Below are positions 21,740 to 30,167 of a stretch of DNA of 30,167 nt, piece by piece. The notes below the pieces were generated by a model, which was not told the origin of the DNA, searched no databases, and worked only from the letters and a program-made list of their open reading frames with translations. How positions within the stretch are numbered: the first letter of the stretch is position 1; each line of letters begins with the position of its first letter. Source of the DNA: Apostichopus parvimensis (taxonomy: Eukaryota; Echinodermata; Holothuroidea; Aspidochirotida; Stichopodidae); NCBI GenBank assembly GCA_000934455.1, contig KN884564.1:88535-118701 (forward strand). Reading direction: 5' to 3'. The position numbers and the translations under genes are program-made.

Positions 21740-22072
21740 GAGCAATTCCAGTCGCTGGAATCTTCTGGGAAGATAGAGAAGGCCTCGCTCGACGAACTCA
21801 TAGAAACAACGATTCTTCCGGCTGTCGTGAATTTAGAAAAGGATGGTATAGACAACTATCCGAAGGTTCTCAGGGATTGGCACAGCACCTGTGTGGAGGC
21901 GATCGAACTTCAGAAAGAGGATAAAAATCAGATGGAGAGAAAGGCCAAGGAGGCTCGGCTGGAGAAACTCCTGCAGGAAGTAGGAGGGGTCGAATATTGG
22001 ATAGAGAAAGCCAGGAGAGAAGGCAAGGAAGTACAGGATAGTCTGATGGAGGAAGACATTAAGAGGCAATAG
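21740..22072 (+). CDS. 3' terminal coding exon, charged helical protein of unknown family (partial)
   Basis: A 110-aa C-terminal segment that starts in phase 0 right after a strong acceptor and ends at TAG (22070-22072). It is rich in Glu/Lys/Arg and has almost no helix breakers. The N-terminal half is DELIETTILPAVV-like, with a hydrophobic patch, then an NYPKVLRDWH turn. Roughly residues 55-105 (LQKEDKNQMERKAKEARLEK onward) look like an amphipathic or coiled-coil helix, with VEYWIEKARREGKEVQ near the end. Balanced codons and higher GC than the flanks support real coding sequence. The open frame extends upstream to an ATG at 21638, but that part is intronic in composition and crosses the pyrimidine tract, so I exclude it. 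I do not recognise the family. Upstream exons are not identified; they may lie before 21326 or outside the window. The large 49-bp array starts about 315 nt after the stop. Confidence 0.7.
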   Translation, partial: EQFQSLESSGKIEKASLDELIETTILPAVVNLEKDGIDNYPKVLRDWHSTCVEAIELQKEDKNQMERKAKEARLEKLLQEVGGVEYWIEKARREGKEVQDSLMEEDIKRQ

Positions 22073-22385
22073 AAGGATTTTGTCAGATTGGTGGCGCGTA
22101 TCCTGAATGCGCAAAGAATTTTGAACTGCAAAAACAGACCATTTAGAGGAAAGTTATTACAGATATAGGAGATTCTAACCGGACCGAATATCACAAGGCC
22201 TCCTCGGCTCCTTATGGAATCAGTATGTGCCCCTCGACCCAGCTGCCTCACGTTCAGTCTGGAAAAGAAAACTTTACGTGTCATTTAAAAAAAAAAAAAT
22301 TGTACTTGGAACGATTGCATGGATGGAGGTGTACGCGAGGTAAGGCTCTGGGAATATGCGGTGCATGTGTAGAATAATGAGTAAC
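22073..22385 (+). other. Probable 3' UTR start
   Basis: Sequence immediately after the terminal exon's stop, with no AATAAA. An A-rich run occurs at 22287-22299. The last about 42 bases (from about 22344, GGAATATGCGGTGCATGTG) form the lead-in that is duplicated at 23089-23130. Confidence 0.45.
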
Positions 22386-23622
22386 AGCTGTGTATTAAAA
22401 TGGAACTATGTGTCTTAGTTCTCTGTATACACAAAGCTGTGTATTTAAAATGGAACTACATGTCATAGTTCTCTGTATACAGAAAGCTGTGTATTAAAAT
22501 GGAACTATATGTCATAGTTCTCTGTATACAGAAAGCTGTGTTTAAAAATAGAACTACATGTCATAGTTCTCTGTATATAGAAAGCTCTGTATTAAACTGT
22601 AACTATATGTCATGCTTCTCTGTTTACAGAAAGCTGTGTATTAAAATGGAACTATATATCATAGTTCTCCGTATACAGAAAGATGTCTATTAAAAATGAA
22701 ACTATATGCCATAGTTCTCTGTATACAGAAAGCTGTGTATTAAAATGGAACTATATGTCATAGTTCTCTGTACATGCAGAAAGCTCTGTATTAAAATGGA
22801 ACTACATGTTATAGTTCTCTGTATACAGAAAGCTCTGTATTAAAATGGAACTATATGTCATAGTTCTCCGTATACAGAAAGCTGTCTTTTAAAATAGAAC
22901 TATATGTCATAGTTCTCTGTATACAGAAAGCTGTATTAAAATGGAACTACATGTCATAGTTCTCCGTATACAGAAAGCTGTCTTTTAAAATGGATCTATA
23001 TGTCATAGTTCTCTGTACATACAGAAAGGTGTGTATTAAAATGGAACTACATGTCATAATTCTCTGTATACAGAAAGCTCTGTATTTAAGGCTTTTGGAA
23101 TATGCGGTGCATGTGTAGAATAATGAGTAACAGCTGTGTATTAAAATGGAACTGTGTGTCTTAGTTCTCTGTAAACACAAAGCTGTGTATTTAAAATGGA
23201 ACTTTATGTCATAGTTCTCTGTTTACAGAAAGCTGTGTATTAAATGGAACTATATATCATAGTTTTCAGAAAGCTGTGTATTAAAATGGAACTATATGTC
23301 ATGCTTCTCAGTATACAGAAAGCTGTATATTAAAATTGAACTATATGTCATAGTTCTCTGTATACAGAAAGCTGTGTTTAAAAATAGAACTACATGTCAT
23401 AGTTCTCTGTATACAGAAAGCTCTGTATTAAACTGTAACTATATGCCATTGTTCTCTGTATACAGAAAGCTGTGTATTAAAATTGAACTATATGTCATAG
23501 TTCTCTGTATATTCAGAAAGCTTTGTATTAAAATGGAACTATATGTCATAGTTCTCTGTACATGCAGAAAGTTGTGTATTAAAATTGAACTATATGTCAT
23601 AGTTCTCTGTATATACAGAAAT
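22386..23622 (+). repeat. About 49-bp minisatellite, about 24 units in two higher-order blocks
   Basis: The consensus unit reads as TGTGTATTAAAATGGAACTA, then TATGTCATAGTTC, then TCTGTATACAGAAAGC. About 14 units occupy 22386-23085. A lead-in (GGAATATGCGGTGCATGTG and following) then recurs at 23089-23130, followed by about 10 more units to 23622. The first two units after each lead-in share private variants (GTCTTAGTTC; a CACAAAGC ending), so a block of about 741 bp was duplicated after the units had diverged. Each unit carries a GAACTAT/ATAGTTC inverted repeat (7-bp stem, 5-nt loop), a TCTGTATACAGA palindrome and mostly an ATTAAA. It is not a CRISPR: there are no unique spacers. Peptide frames through it are artefacts. 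Confidence 0.95.
22394..22399 (+). terminator. First ATTAAA, candidate variant poly(A) signal
   Basis: ATTAAA, the commonest alternative poly(A) hexamer in animals, lies 322 nt after the stop at 22072 and recurs in most array units. Whether any copy is used is unknown. The first canonical AATAAA noted after the array is at 23823-23828. Confidence 0.25.
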
Positions 23623-23629
23623 ATGGACG

Positions 23630-25570
23630 ACCAGGGATGACACATGGATGTGGCTCTAGCTATTACACATGAAAATTAATTGGTACGGATATGAAAGCCC
23701 TAGTCGGTATAGCCTGGACTGCTTAATCAAAAAGTATTAAACTATTCTTATTTTTAAAGAGTGGATTCATCCATGGTCTGCAGTTTGTACTACCCAGAAG
23801 CAATCCTGCAATATTTCCAAAGAATAAAGATATTGGACTTTATATCAAAGTGTTTGTAAGTTTTTCCCATTTGTATCTTTGCATGTGGCACATCAAACTT
23901 CCTCTCAAAAAGATTTGCTTCTTATAAATATTCATGAATCTCTTGTACTGTCATATGCCTTTGAAAAAAAAAGAAGAAGAAGAATAATAACACGTCAGTT
24001 GTTTACACAAAAAAAGAGAGAAAAATTTGACGTCAATTTTGTTTCTTTATTTTCTCTGTTTTCCTTCCCGTATCCCAATCTTCATGTTCATAAATCATAA
24101 AACAGGATCTCTCAGGAAGCCAGATTTTGGGGTGCATTATGGGTTGCACTATATCCGGATTGAACTTTCCACATTCTTGACCGTGTTTAAAGGGAAAGAT
24201 ATGGTATAGATATGAAAAACATCATCTGGTTTCTTAATTCTGCCAAAACCGCAACCTCGTACATACAAAGTGTCAGTAGTACATTGCATAAAGTTTTATG
24301 AACCAGGGATCACTCCCCGTTGTCAATGTTAAACCTACAACCCCATAGAGCAGCAAGTTTAATGAAAGTTAAAAGAAATTAAAGGTTCTAACTTTTGCAT
24401 GTTTCATTTGAAACTTTAAAAACTTTAACAACTTGATCTTCTTGTTGGATTTTTTTTCATTTCAACACTTGATAGCTTGTGAGGTAATATTACCTCAAAA
24501 TTCGGTAAGTTAATCTAATAAGTTAATGCGATTAGCCTTAATTAAAAAGCTATATGGCCTTTCACATTAATTGTTAATCATTTTCTCCAAACTGTCAAAT
24601 GTGTGCACCTTTGATGTGATTTAACTGTTATCAACACTGTGCTATAATTTAATTATTTAATAATTGAATTATTTAATTAACTACTTTAATTAATTATTTA
24701 TTTAATTATTTGATTATTTGATTATTTAATTAAATAATTAAATTACTTAACTATTATTTAACTATTATTGACACTGTCATATGAGCATGGTAAACCAGAG
24801 GTCCACAAACTTTTGGGCAAAAGTCTCAGGATCTTCGGAGAATGCAGTGGACACATTGAGTACGGTGAGAATAAATGCCGAGGATACAAGAAAGCTACCT
24901 TGTATTGTTAATGCTATAATAGTAACTTTATCGATCTCCTACGACAAGCTCTGAAACTTGTAGATAAAAACATTGGTGGCTAATAGTCATGGTAAAGTTT
25001 TGCACAAGACTTCAACTGTGTAGTATCGTTAAATACGGTACATTTGCTTGTTCGTACGGAGAAGATCCAACATCTGTATCAGCGTAAAGAACAGCCGCTT
25101 TCTTTAAAACATGTCAATTTGAGAGAAATTATGTGCATTTCCAAATAAATCTTCCGTTTCGAGAGTAATAACAATTTGAATACAGGTTTTTATGGTATTC
25201 ATATTTATTTTAATGTTCAAGGATATATACATGCAAACTGTTTGGAATGGTCTTTATGGATAAAATTATTTCATGATGGTAGTTTCCCCATAACTTACAA
25301 GTAGGATATGGCAGTTATGGACTGGGTAACCTAATCTGTTGCTGGTTTTGTCTAGTGGCCTAGCTGTCACTTGTATCAAAATTTGTTGTTTTAGTTTTAT
25401 TGTCATATTTGTCCATCCTCTCTGTAATTCTATAATGAAGTGTCATTATTATGTTTTTCAGACAATACAGAATGATACATAGTTTTTTTATTGCTACTTT
25501 AAAGCAATGCGTGGAATGAGATATTTTATTATTAAACAGAGCCAAAAACCCAACCAGCATCATGTATCAT
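23630..25570. other. Non-coding sequence after the array
   Basis: AATAAA at 23823-23828 could end a long 3' UTR containing the array. A purine-rich (AAG)n run is at 23967-23983. A strongly AT-rich stretch rich in AATTA-type palindromes is at 24642-24745. No exon is supported. Confidence 0.5.
24642..24745. repeat. AT-rich low-complexity, palindrome-rich stretch
   Basis: About 100 bases built from TTAATTA and TTATTTAA words with almost no G/C. Many overlapping self-complementary words mean it can extrude hairpins. No known element is recognised. Confidence 0.8.
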
Positions 25571-25576
25571 CGTGTG

Positions 25577-25888
25577 AGAGCCTGGTGGCCAATTGGCTAA
25601 GGTGTCCGACATCGTGATCCAAGGATTGCTGGTTCGATTCCTGCCTAGTTCATTACGTTGTGTCCTTGGGCAAGATGCTATATCTCACTTGCCTCTCTCC
25701 ACCAAGGGGTTAAATGGGTACCTGTGAGGTAACTTGTCATTTGGCGCAGTATATAACTGCTGCCGAATGGAGGGATTGTCTCTGGGACAGGTCATCATTG
25801 ACCAGGTGTAATATTACGTCTGTAAAGCGCTTTGAGACCTATCGCTGGTATAAAGTGCTATATAAAAAATCAAATTTTATTATCATTA
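25577..25888 (+). mobile_element. tRNA-derived SINE with L2-type 3' tail, copy 2
   Basis: A box TGGCCAATTGG (25586-25596) and B box GGTTCGATTCC (25631-25641) are spaced as in a tRNA. The central TGTGTCCTTGGGCAAGATGC motif and a CTTGCCTCTCTCC segment match copy 1 (6139-6535). The 3' part, AAAGCGCTTTGAGACC, then GTGCTATATAAAAAATC and ATTATCATTATC, is the L2-like tail. The short frame after 25832 is only SINE tail plus flank. Clear target duplications were not found by eye. Confidence 0.85.
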
Positions 25889-25889
25889 T

Positions 25890-26462
25890 CTGATAGAGAC
25901 AACTGTTATGAACTTCCCCCAACAGTTATTAAGAGATATATATATACCTTGTTTCATTTGAGAAGGTATCACATGTTTTATAGTATTTTATGTAGCAAAA
26001 GACTGAGAACTTGAGCAAGTGTAATTATAACATCATAGAGAGCCACAAGTTCTGGATTTATTTTTTCCCTTTTCTTTATTACTTACAATGTTTATGATCT
26101 GTCATGGAGATGGCGGCGTTTTTTGAAATCTTAAGTATTGTAGTTCGTCACAAGACCTATAGTGACGACACTAGCTACAGAGTCAATGCTATTGACATTT
26201 GACTAACCTTGAAAATATCAAAAGCAAATAGGAAGTAAAAATTTCAGGTCCTAGTGGCTCTACGACATCACAGATTTAAAAAATGATGTCATTTATGACA
26301 ACATACCTCCCAAATGGATTGAGATATTTCTTACCTGTTTTGGGGGGAGTTGTTATTCAAAAATGATCTCCATCATATATAATAAGTTATAGATGATGTA
26401 ACTGGGATTTGGATTATAAAGTATATGTAGCATCCATGACTATCAGTTTCAAGGTGTTTACT
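25890..26462. other. Non-coding intergenic sequence
   Basis: No gene or repeat is recognised between the SINE and the second hAT-like element. Confidence 0.5.
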
Positions 26463-26962
26463 TCCTAAAGCACTGGGGTTCCCTAACTGGGGTGCATGAA
26501 CCCCCAGGGGTGCGTGAGTCCATCCTACGGGTGTGTGAGACATTTCTGAAAGTCAAACCTAGAGTCCTTTTTGTTGAACTAAAATCTGATATATCATATC
26601 ATTTAATAATGTACAAAAGTTGTACCTATCGACAAACTCTTTTCGCATTCCATACGCATATGATGCCATAGAAGTACCGTCCCGTCCATGTGATAAATAA
26701 CTGAATTATGAACAGACATAGGCCGCATGACTTTGGTGAAGTTGGTGTACGCATGACAGTACGTCGTGAAGATAAAGAGCTGATCTGATCTTGAAGTTTC
26801 CAAATAAATATTTGTTCATCTCTTGTTTTTTCATTACAATATTACACTATGTACTTGATCTTTTACTCAGATCGTGTCTCGAAAAGTTGGGGTTTCGTGG
26901 ACAACTCTGACATCCACTGGGGGTTAGTGGGTGGATAAAGTTAAGGAAACCCTGTCCTAGAG
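26463..26962 (+). mobile_element. hAT-like miniature transposon, copy 2 (with target duplication)
   Basis: A 484-bp element (26471-26954) starts CACTGGGGTTCCCTAACTGG and ends GTTAAGGAAACCCTG. It is flanked by TCCTAAAG (26463-26470) and TCCTAGAG (26955-26962), a 7/8-matching 8-bp duplication with central TA. The outer parts align with copy 1 at 339-690 in the same orientation, from GGGGTGCATGA through CCATAGAAGTAC on the left and TACTTGATCTTTTAC, TGTCTCGAAA and GACAACTCTGACATCCAC on the right. About 145 bases in its middle (about 26696-26850) are absent from copy 1. There is no transposase. Confidence 0.8.
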
Positions 26963-27362
26963 GGTACGTAAGAGCTGGCTTTGAAGACCGAAGAGCATCC
27001 GAGAATTTCTAGACCACTTTGAGTTATAATTACCACATACCATTTTTTTTTGTAATCGCAGCAACAATTTAAAATCACTGGATTGCAAAGTAGTGTTTGG
27101 TGTTTTTATTGATTTTTACTGAATGGATTCCAAGTGCAAGTTTGAATCTGGGCAAGATCCATTTGACAAGACAAGGACAAGGGCTTGATGTTAAGGGGTA
27201 TTCAGGGGGCTAAATTTGATTGCTTATAACAAAATTGCCAGAAATTTTATTATGTTTTGAATAAAACATTTGCCAAATTTGTTAATATTTGTGAATGCAT
27301 CTGGCAACAGCAGATTGAGAGTCACATCGTCATGACAATTCGGCTGAAATATTTGTCATGCA
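26963..27362. other. Non-coding spacer
   Basis: No feature is recognised here. A T-rich run lies at about 27043-27051. Confidence 0.5.
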
Positions 27363-27605
27363 GTGAATGCCACCCAGCTGCCAGGGACAATTATTTCTAT
27401 ACTGTACAGTCATGTCCTGCTTCAGAGCACTCGTACTGTCAGTATGAGCGGTATGAATATCATGTTTCTATCAGGTATAAGTTAGGAACTGTCTGTATTG
27501 TCAGTACCAGTGCTTTGAAGCATGATATTGGAGTACAGTTTAGAGAGGTATTAGCATTAGGAAATTGTCCCAACTGGCTGAATTGGCCCAACTGGCTGTG
27601 AATAT
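27363..27605 (+). mobile_element. TIR miniature element, family B, copy 2
   Basis: A diverged copy of 4621-4826 in opposite orientation. The left end (CACCCAGCTGCCAGGGACAA, from 27371) is degraded. The right end, AATTGTCCCAACTGGCTG (27563-27580), is intact and followed by an 18-bp near-copy of itself (27581-27598). The flanks GTGAATGC (27363-27370) and GTGAATAT (27598-27605) match at 6 of 8, a possible old target duplication. A peptide frame runs through the element and resembles one in copy 1 only because the DNA is repeated. Confidence 0.7.
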
Positions 27606-27606
27606 T

Positions 27607-28410
27607 TTTTGTGATGTTAATTTGGTCATTAGAATATTCATGAGTGCAATTACTTGTAAACACTACATATTCACGAGTGGAAATTTATTACTTTCTATAT
27701 ATATGTTGTACATGCTTGCCCATGGCTACCTAGGGCAGCACACGGTTTTTTATCCTGCTGTTGGGAGGATGCTACTGTTGACTACTGTACCAAGGAGTGC
27801 TGGGTCCTTAACTGCACTGGTGTAAGGTACATATTCCTTCCTATTTAATAATTAATTAATAAAATCATTATCTAAAGAGGAAAATATCATTCCCACAAAA
27901 AAGGTTGCATTTTGATGGAATTTTAATTAGTGTTGGTAGATTGTAATAGGAAAGTAAGCCATAAGTAAAAATGAAGAGACATTAGTTTATCTTGCTCCTG
28001 TAACAGTTCCAACTTCTTGTACAGTTGGTTGGATTGTCTTGCAAACTTACATGCAGAGGGGGTGGGAAGGGGATTAAAGCAGAGGGGTGGGAAGGGGATT
28101 AAAGCAGAGGGGGCTGAGGAGGGAAGGAATGGGGGAGAGGGGGGTATATACATGAAGGAAGAGTAGGCTCTCTGTGTCATAAGATCTCAAAAAACTTGGA
28201 ATTAGGCCAAATTACATAACAGAAAACATGATTTAGTGAGCTGTCCAAGTCAGATTGGAAAATTTAACCATGCGACGTTTCGTGAAATATACCAACGTTA
28301 AAAATGACTTGTAAAAATTTGTTGTTTGCACGTTCCAACTTGTGAAATGGAATAAAAAATATTACCAGCGGTGTGAATCTTTTATGCTGTTAATTTATAG
28401 CACTGCTACT
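27607..28410. other. Non-coding sequence with a purine-rich tract
   Basis: It contains a local tandem duplication at 28055-28105 (separate entry) and continuing purine-rich sequence to about 28144. No gene is supported. Confidence 0.5.
28055..28144 (+). repeat. Purine-rich tandem repeat, 25-26 bp units
   Basis: A unit reading AGAGGGGGTGGGAAGGGGAT with TAAAGC after it is at 28055-28080, followed by a near-identical unit at 28081-28105. A third, diverged G/A-rich unit runs on to about 28144. The strand is almost all purine, with several G3-G5 runs. Confidence 0.85.
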
Positions 28411-28436
28411 ATTGTATTGTATTGTATTGTATTGTT
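28411..28436 (+). repeat. (ATTGT)n microsatellite, 5 units
   Basis: ATTGTATTGTATTGTATTGT with no interruptions, a pentanucleotide repeat. The surrounding frame is Phe/Tyr-rich because of T content and is not considered coding. Confidence 0.9.
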
Positions 28437-28439
28437 TGT

Positions 28440-30167
28440 GTTTTTTGTTTTATGCTTCTATCAATTTTGTGCTTATTGTTTCTTGGTTAGATCTTACTAT
28501 GCACAAGATAAAATATTGAATCATAAACAAAGTTCCCTGAATAAAAGATGTGGAAACATTCTCCAAATCGTAAGGAACCTCAGATCACAGGTAACCTCGT
28601 TTAAAAAAAGAGGACTTCCTCCATTAAGGTGAAATGGCATATTGCTTCGGGGAATCTAGTACAAAGTGCTATGATGTATTAAACAGGAATTAATTTTTTC
28701 TAAATCAAAACCTGGATTTAGTAAAAGCACCGAGCATGTTAAACTCCAGGAAACGTGAATTTCCAAATGGCTTTTTAGATCTGTTTACAAATCTTCCTCT
28801 TTGATTTATGAGTCTATCAAGACATATGCAAGTTGTTTCTAAATGTCAGGTGTTTTTTTTTTTCTTGCCCATTCTTTTTTTTAACAGTAAAATGGATAAG
28901 ATGTTTATTCTATGGTTTTCTTAAGTTCAAGGTTTGATAATTTAGAGGATTTATTGATGTACGGTACATTGTAAATATCTGTGGGGCTTTATAATTGTAA
29001 GACTTCTTATGATATTAAAGAGGCACTCTCAATTCAATTTTCAAGGAAATATGTTGTTGGTTCGGCAAAATTACCTCCGCTGCTTTGAGCTCGTTAATCC
29101 CAACAAGCACTTCATCATCAAAGGAGTCTTGCCAGTTGTTTGCTGTACACGGGTATATATTCTCGTACAAATTTAAACAGCTACTTTCATTATATTAACA
29201 TTTTCTTTGAAAATGAAGCAAAACATATTCCTTGCAAAGTAAAACTGTAGTTTCCAAATGTTCCAAACTTACATGTGGTGGTAAGAATATACCTATTGCA
29301 ATGGGGGGGGGGGGGGTGGTGTGGAGGGGGTTGTTTGGAGGGTTGACGTTTGGTACTTATAGTTTGATAATCAGCCTCAAAGAGTATTACCATTCCTTGT
29401 GGCGAGCGTTAAGGAAACTACAGTATGAGATGGTGTAAGAGGTAAAAGTGTGTCTGGTTGTATGCATGCGACACCCTCGACTCATAAAAAGAGAACGCAG
29501 CAAATATAAGCATCACATTTGATATGTACATCAACAATTAGTACAAGAACTCTCGTTTCATTGTGGAGGTCAAAGGTCAGATGCAAATATGAATTTTCAG
29601 ACTTTGGTAAAGAGGGGGGAGGGGAGGGTGAAGATGAGTTAACTTTGAGATTTGGGGGGGGGAGGGGCCTATCTCAATAGCGAATGTTTTCTGGATTTTT
29701 CCCATCCTGTCTTAAGAAGCTGAATTTGGGGTAAGTGTGAACAGTGTATACAGACCATGTACCGTCTAGTTTTACACATCAAGATATTACGAGGTTGCAC
29801 TTTGCAAAGAGGTTAAGCTCTAAAATCTAAAATAATGAAAACTAAAATCATGGTTAGGAAAGAAATTGAGGTGACATGGAAATGAGTGTTCTGTTAATGC
29901 AAAGCTGCATTTTACTTTTTATTTGAGTCACAATGGAGCATCATTAAGATATCATCATTTCTATAAGATATCATCATATCATATCAAGATATCATCATTT
30001 CTATAGCTTTACCCCCAAAACCCTCCGAAACAACAATGAGAGACCTGGGAAAATGTTAGACAGTGCCCAAGAAAGTGTTCTAAGATATCCTTGTGAACTC
30101 CACAATGTATTCCCCATCTGTCTAATTTTCAATATATATGTTGTCAGAATCTGGAAAAATTCTAAAA
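28440..30167. other. Non-coding intergenic sequence to the window end
   Basis: It contains a run of 14 G at 29303-29316, further G-rich tracts at 29611-29628 and 29653-29667, and a short ATATCATC repeat near the end. No exon or RNA gene is recognised. Confidence 0.5.
29946..30004 (+). repeat. 40-bp period repeat (AAGATATCATCATTTCTAT)
   Basis: An exact 19-mer occurs at 29946-29964 and again at 29986-30004, with a partial ATAAGATATCATCAT between them. It is a small recent local duplication. Confidence 0.9.

Noticed and set aside
22499-23640. Repeated-peptide frames through the 49-bp array, and the idea of a CRISPR array
   Set aside because: The frames follow the tandem unit and its small length variants. 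There are no unique spacers between repeats, and the context is animal genomic DNA.
25577-25650. A functional tRNA gene
   Set aside because: A and B boxes are present, but there is no acceptor-stem pairing or normal tRNA end. The sequence continues into a SINE body and L2-type tail.

Overview
This is animal nuclear DNA, almost certainly from an invertebrate and probably a marine one. It is AT-rich, dominated by non-coding sequence, and carries short interspersed elements, miniature inverted-repeat DNA transposons, minisatellites and long poly-G/poly-C tracts. The SINEs have a tRNA-derived head and a 3' tail of the L2 type, and there is an intron-less class A GPCR; together these fit an echinoderm or a similar deuterostome invertebrate. 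The species cannot be fixed from the sequence alone. There is no operon, phage, CRISPR or other prokaryotic feature.

Coding content is sparse. The only complete gene is a class A GPCR on the minus strand (1913-3067, 384 aa, single exon). A terminal coding exon of an unrecognised charged, helical protein lies on the plus strand (21740-22072), behind a strong splice acceptor. A possible membrane-protein exon lies on the minus strand (7723-8026) and weakly resembles the OST-alpha/TMEM184 solute-transporter family. The remaining open frames are short and lack splice or family support; several are translations of repeats.

The rest is mobile and tandem DNA. Two copies of a hAT-like miniature element (339-690 and 26471-26954) have 8-bp target duplications with a central TA. 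A second TIR family is present as an inverted pair (4621-4826 and 27371-27597). A TTAA-flanked miniature element lies at 18145-18417. Two tRNA-derived SINEs of one family lie at 6139-6535 (minus) and 25577-25888 (plus). Several tandem arrays are present. The largest (22386-23622) has about 24 units of roughly 49 bp, each containing a hairpin-forming inverted repeat, a perfect palindrome and usually an ATTAAA hexamer. It is arranged as a duplicated higher-order block directly downstream of the terminal exon, so it may lie in that gene's 3' UTR.

The genes show no common pathway. I did not find a convincing undescribed biological system. The most notable signals are the structured array behind the 3' exon, a GPCR lacking a recognisable DRY motif, a G-rich 12-bp array containing TTAGGG, and a perfect 19-bp-stem hairpin at 16511-16552.
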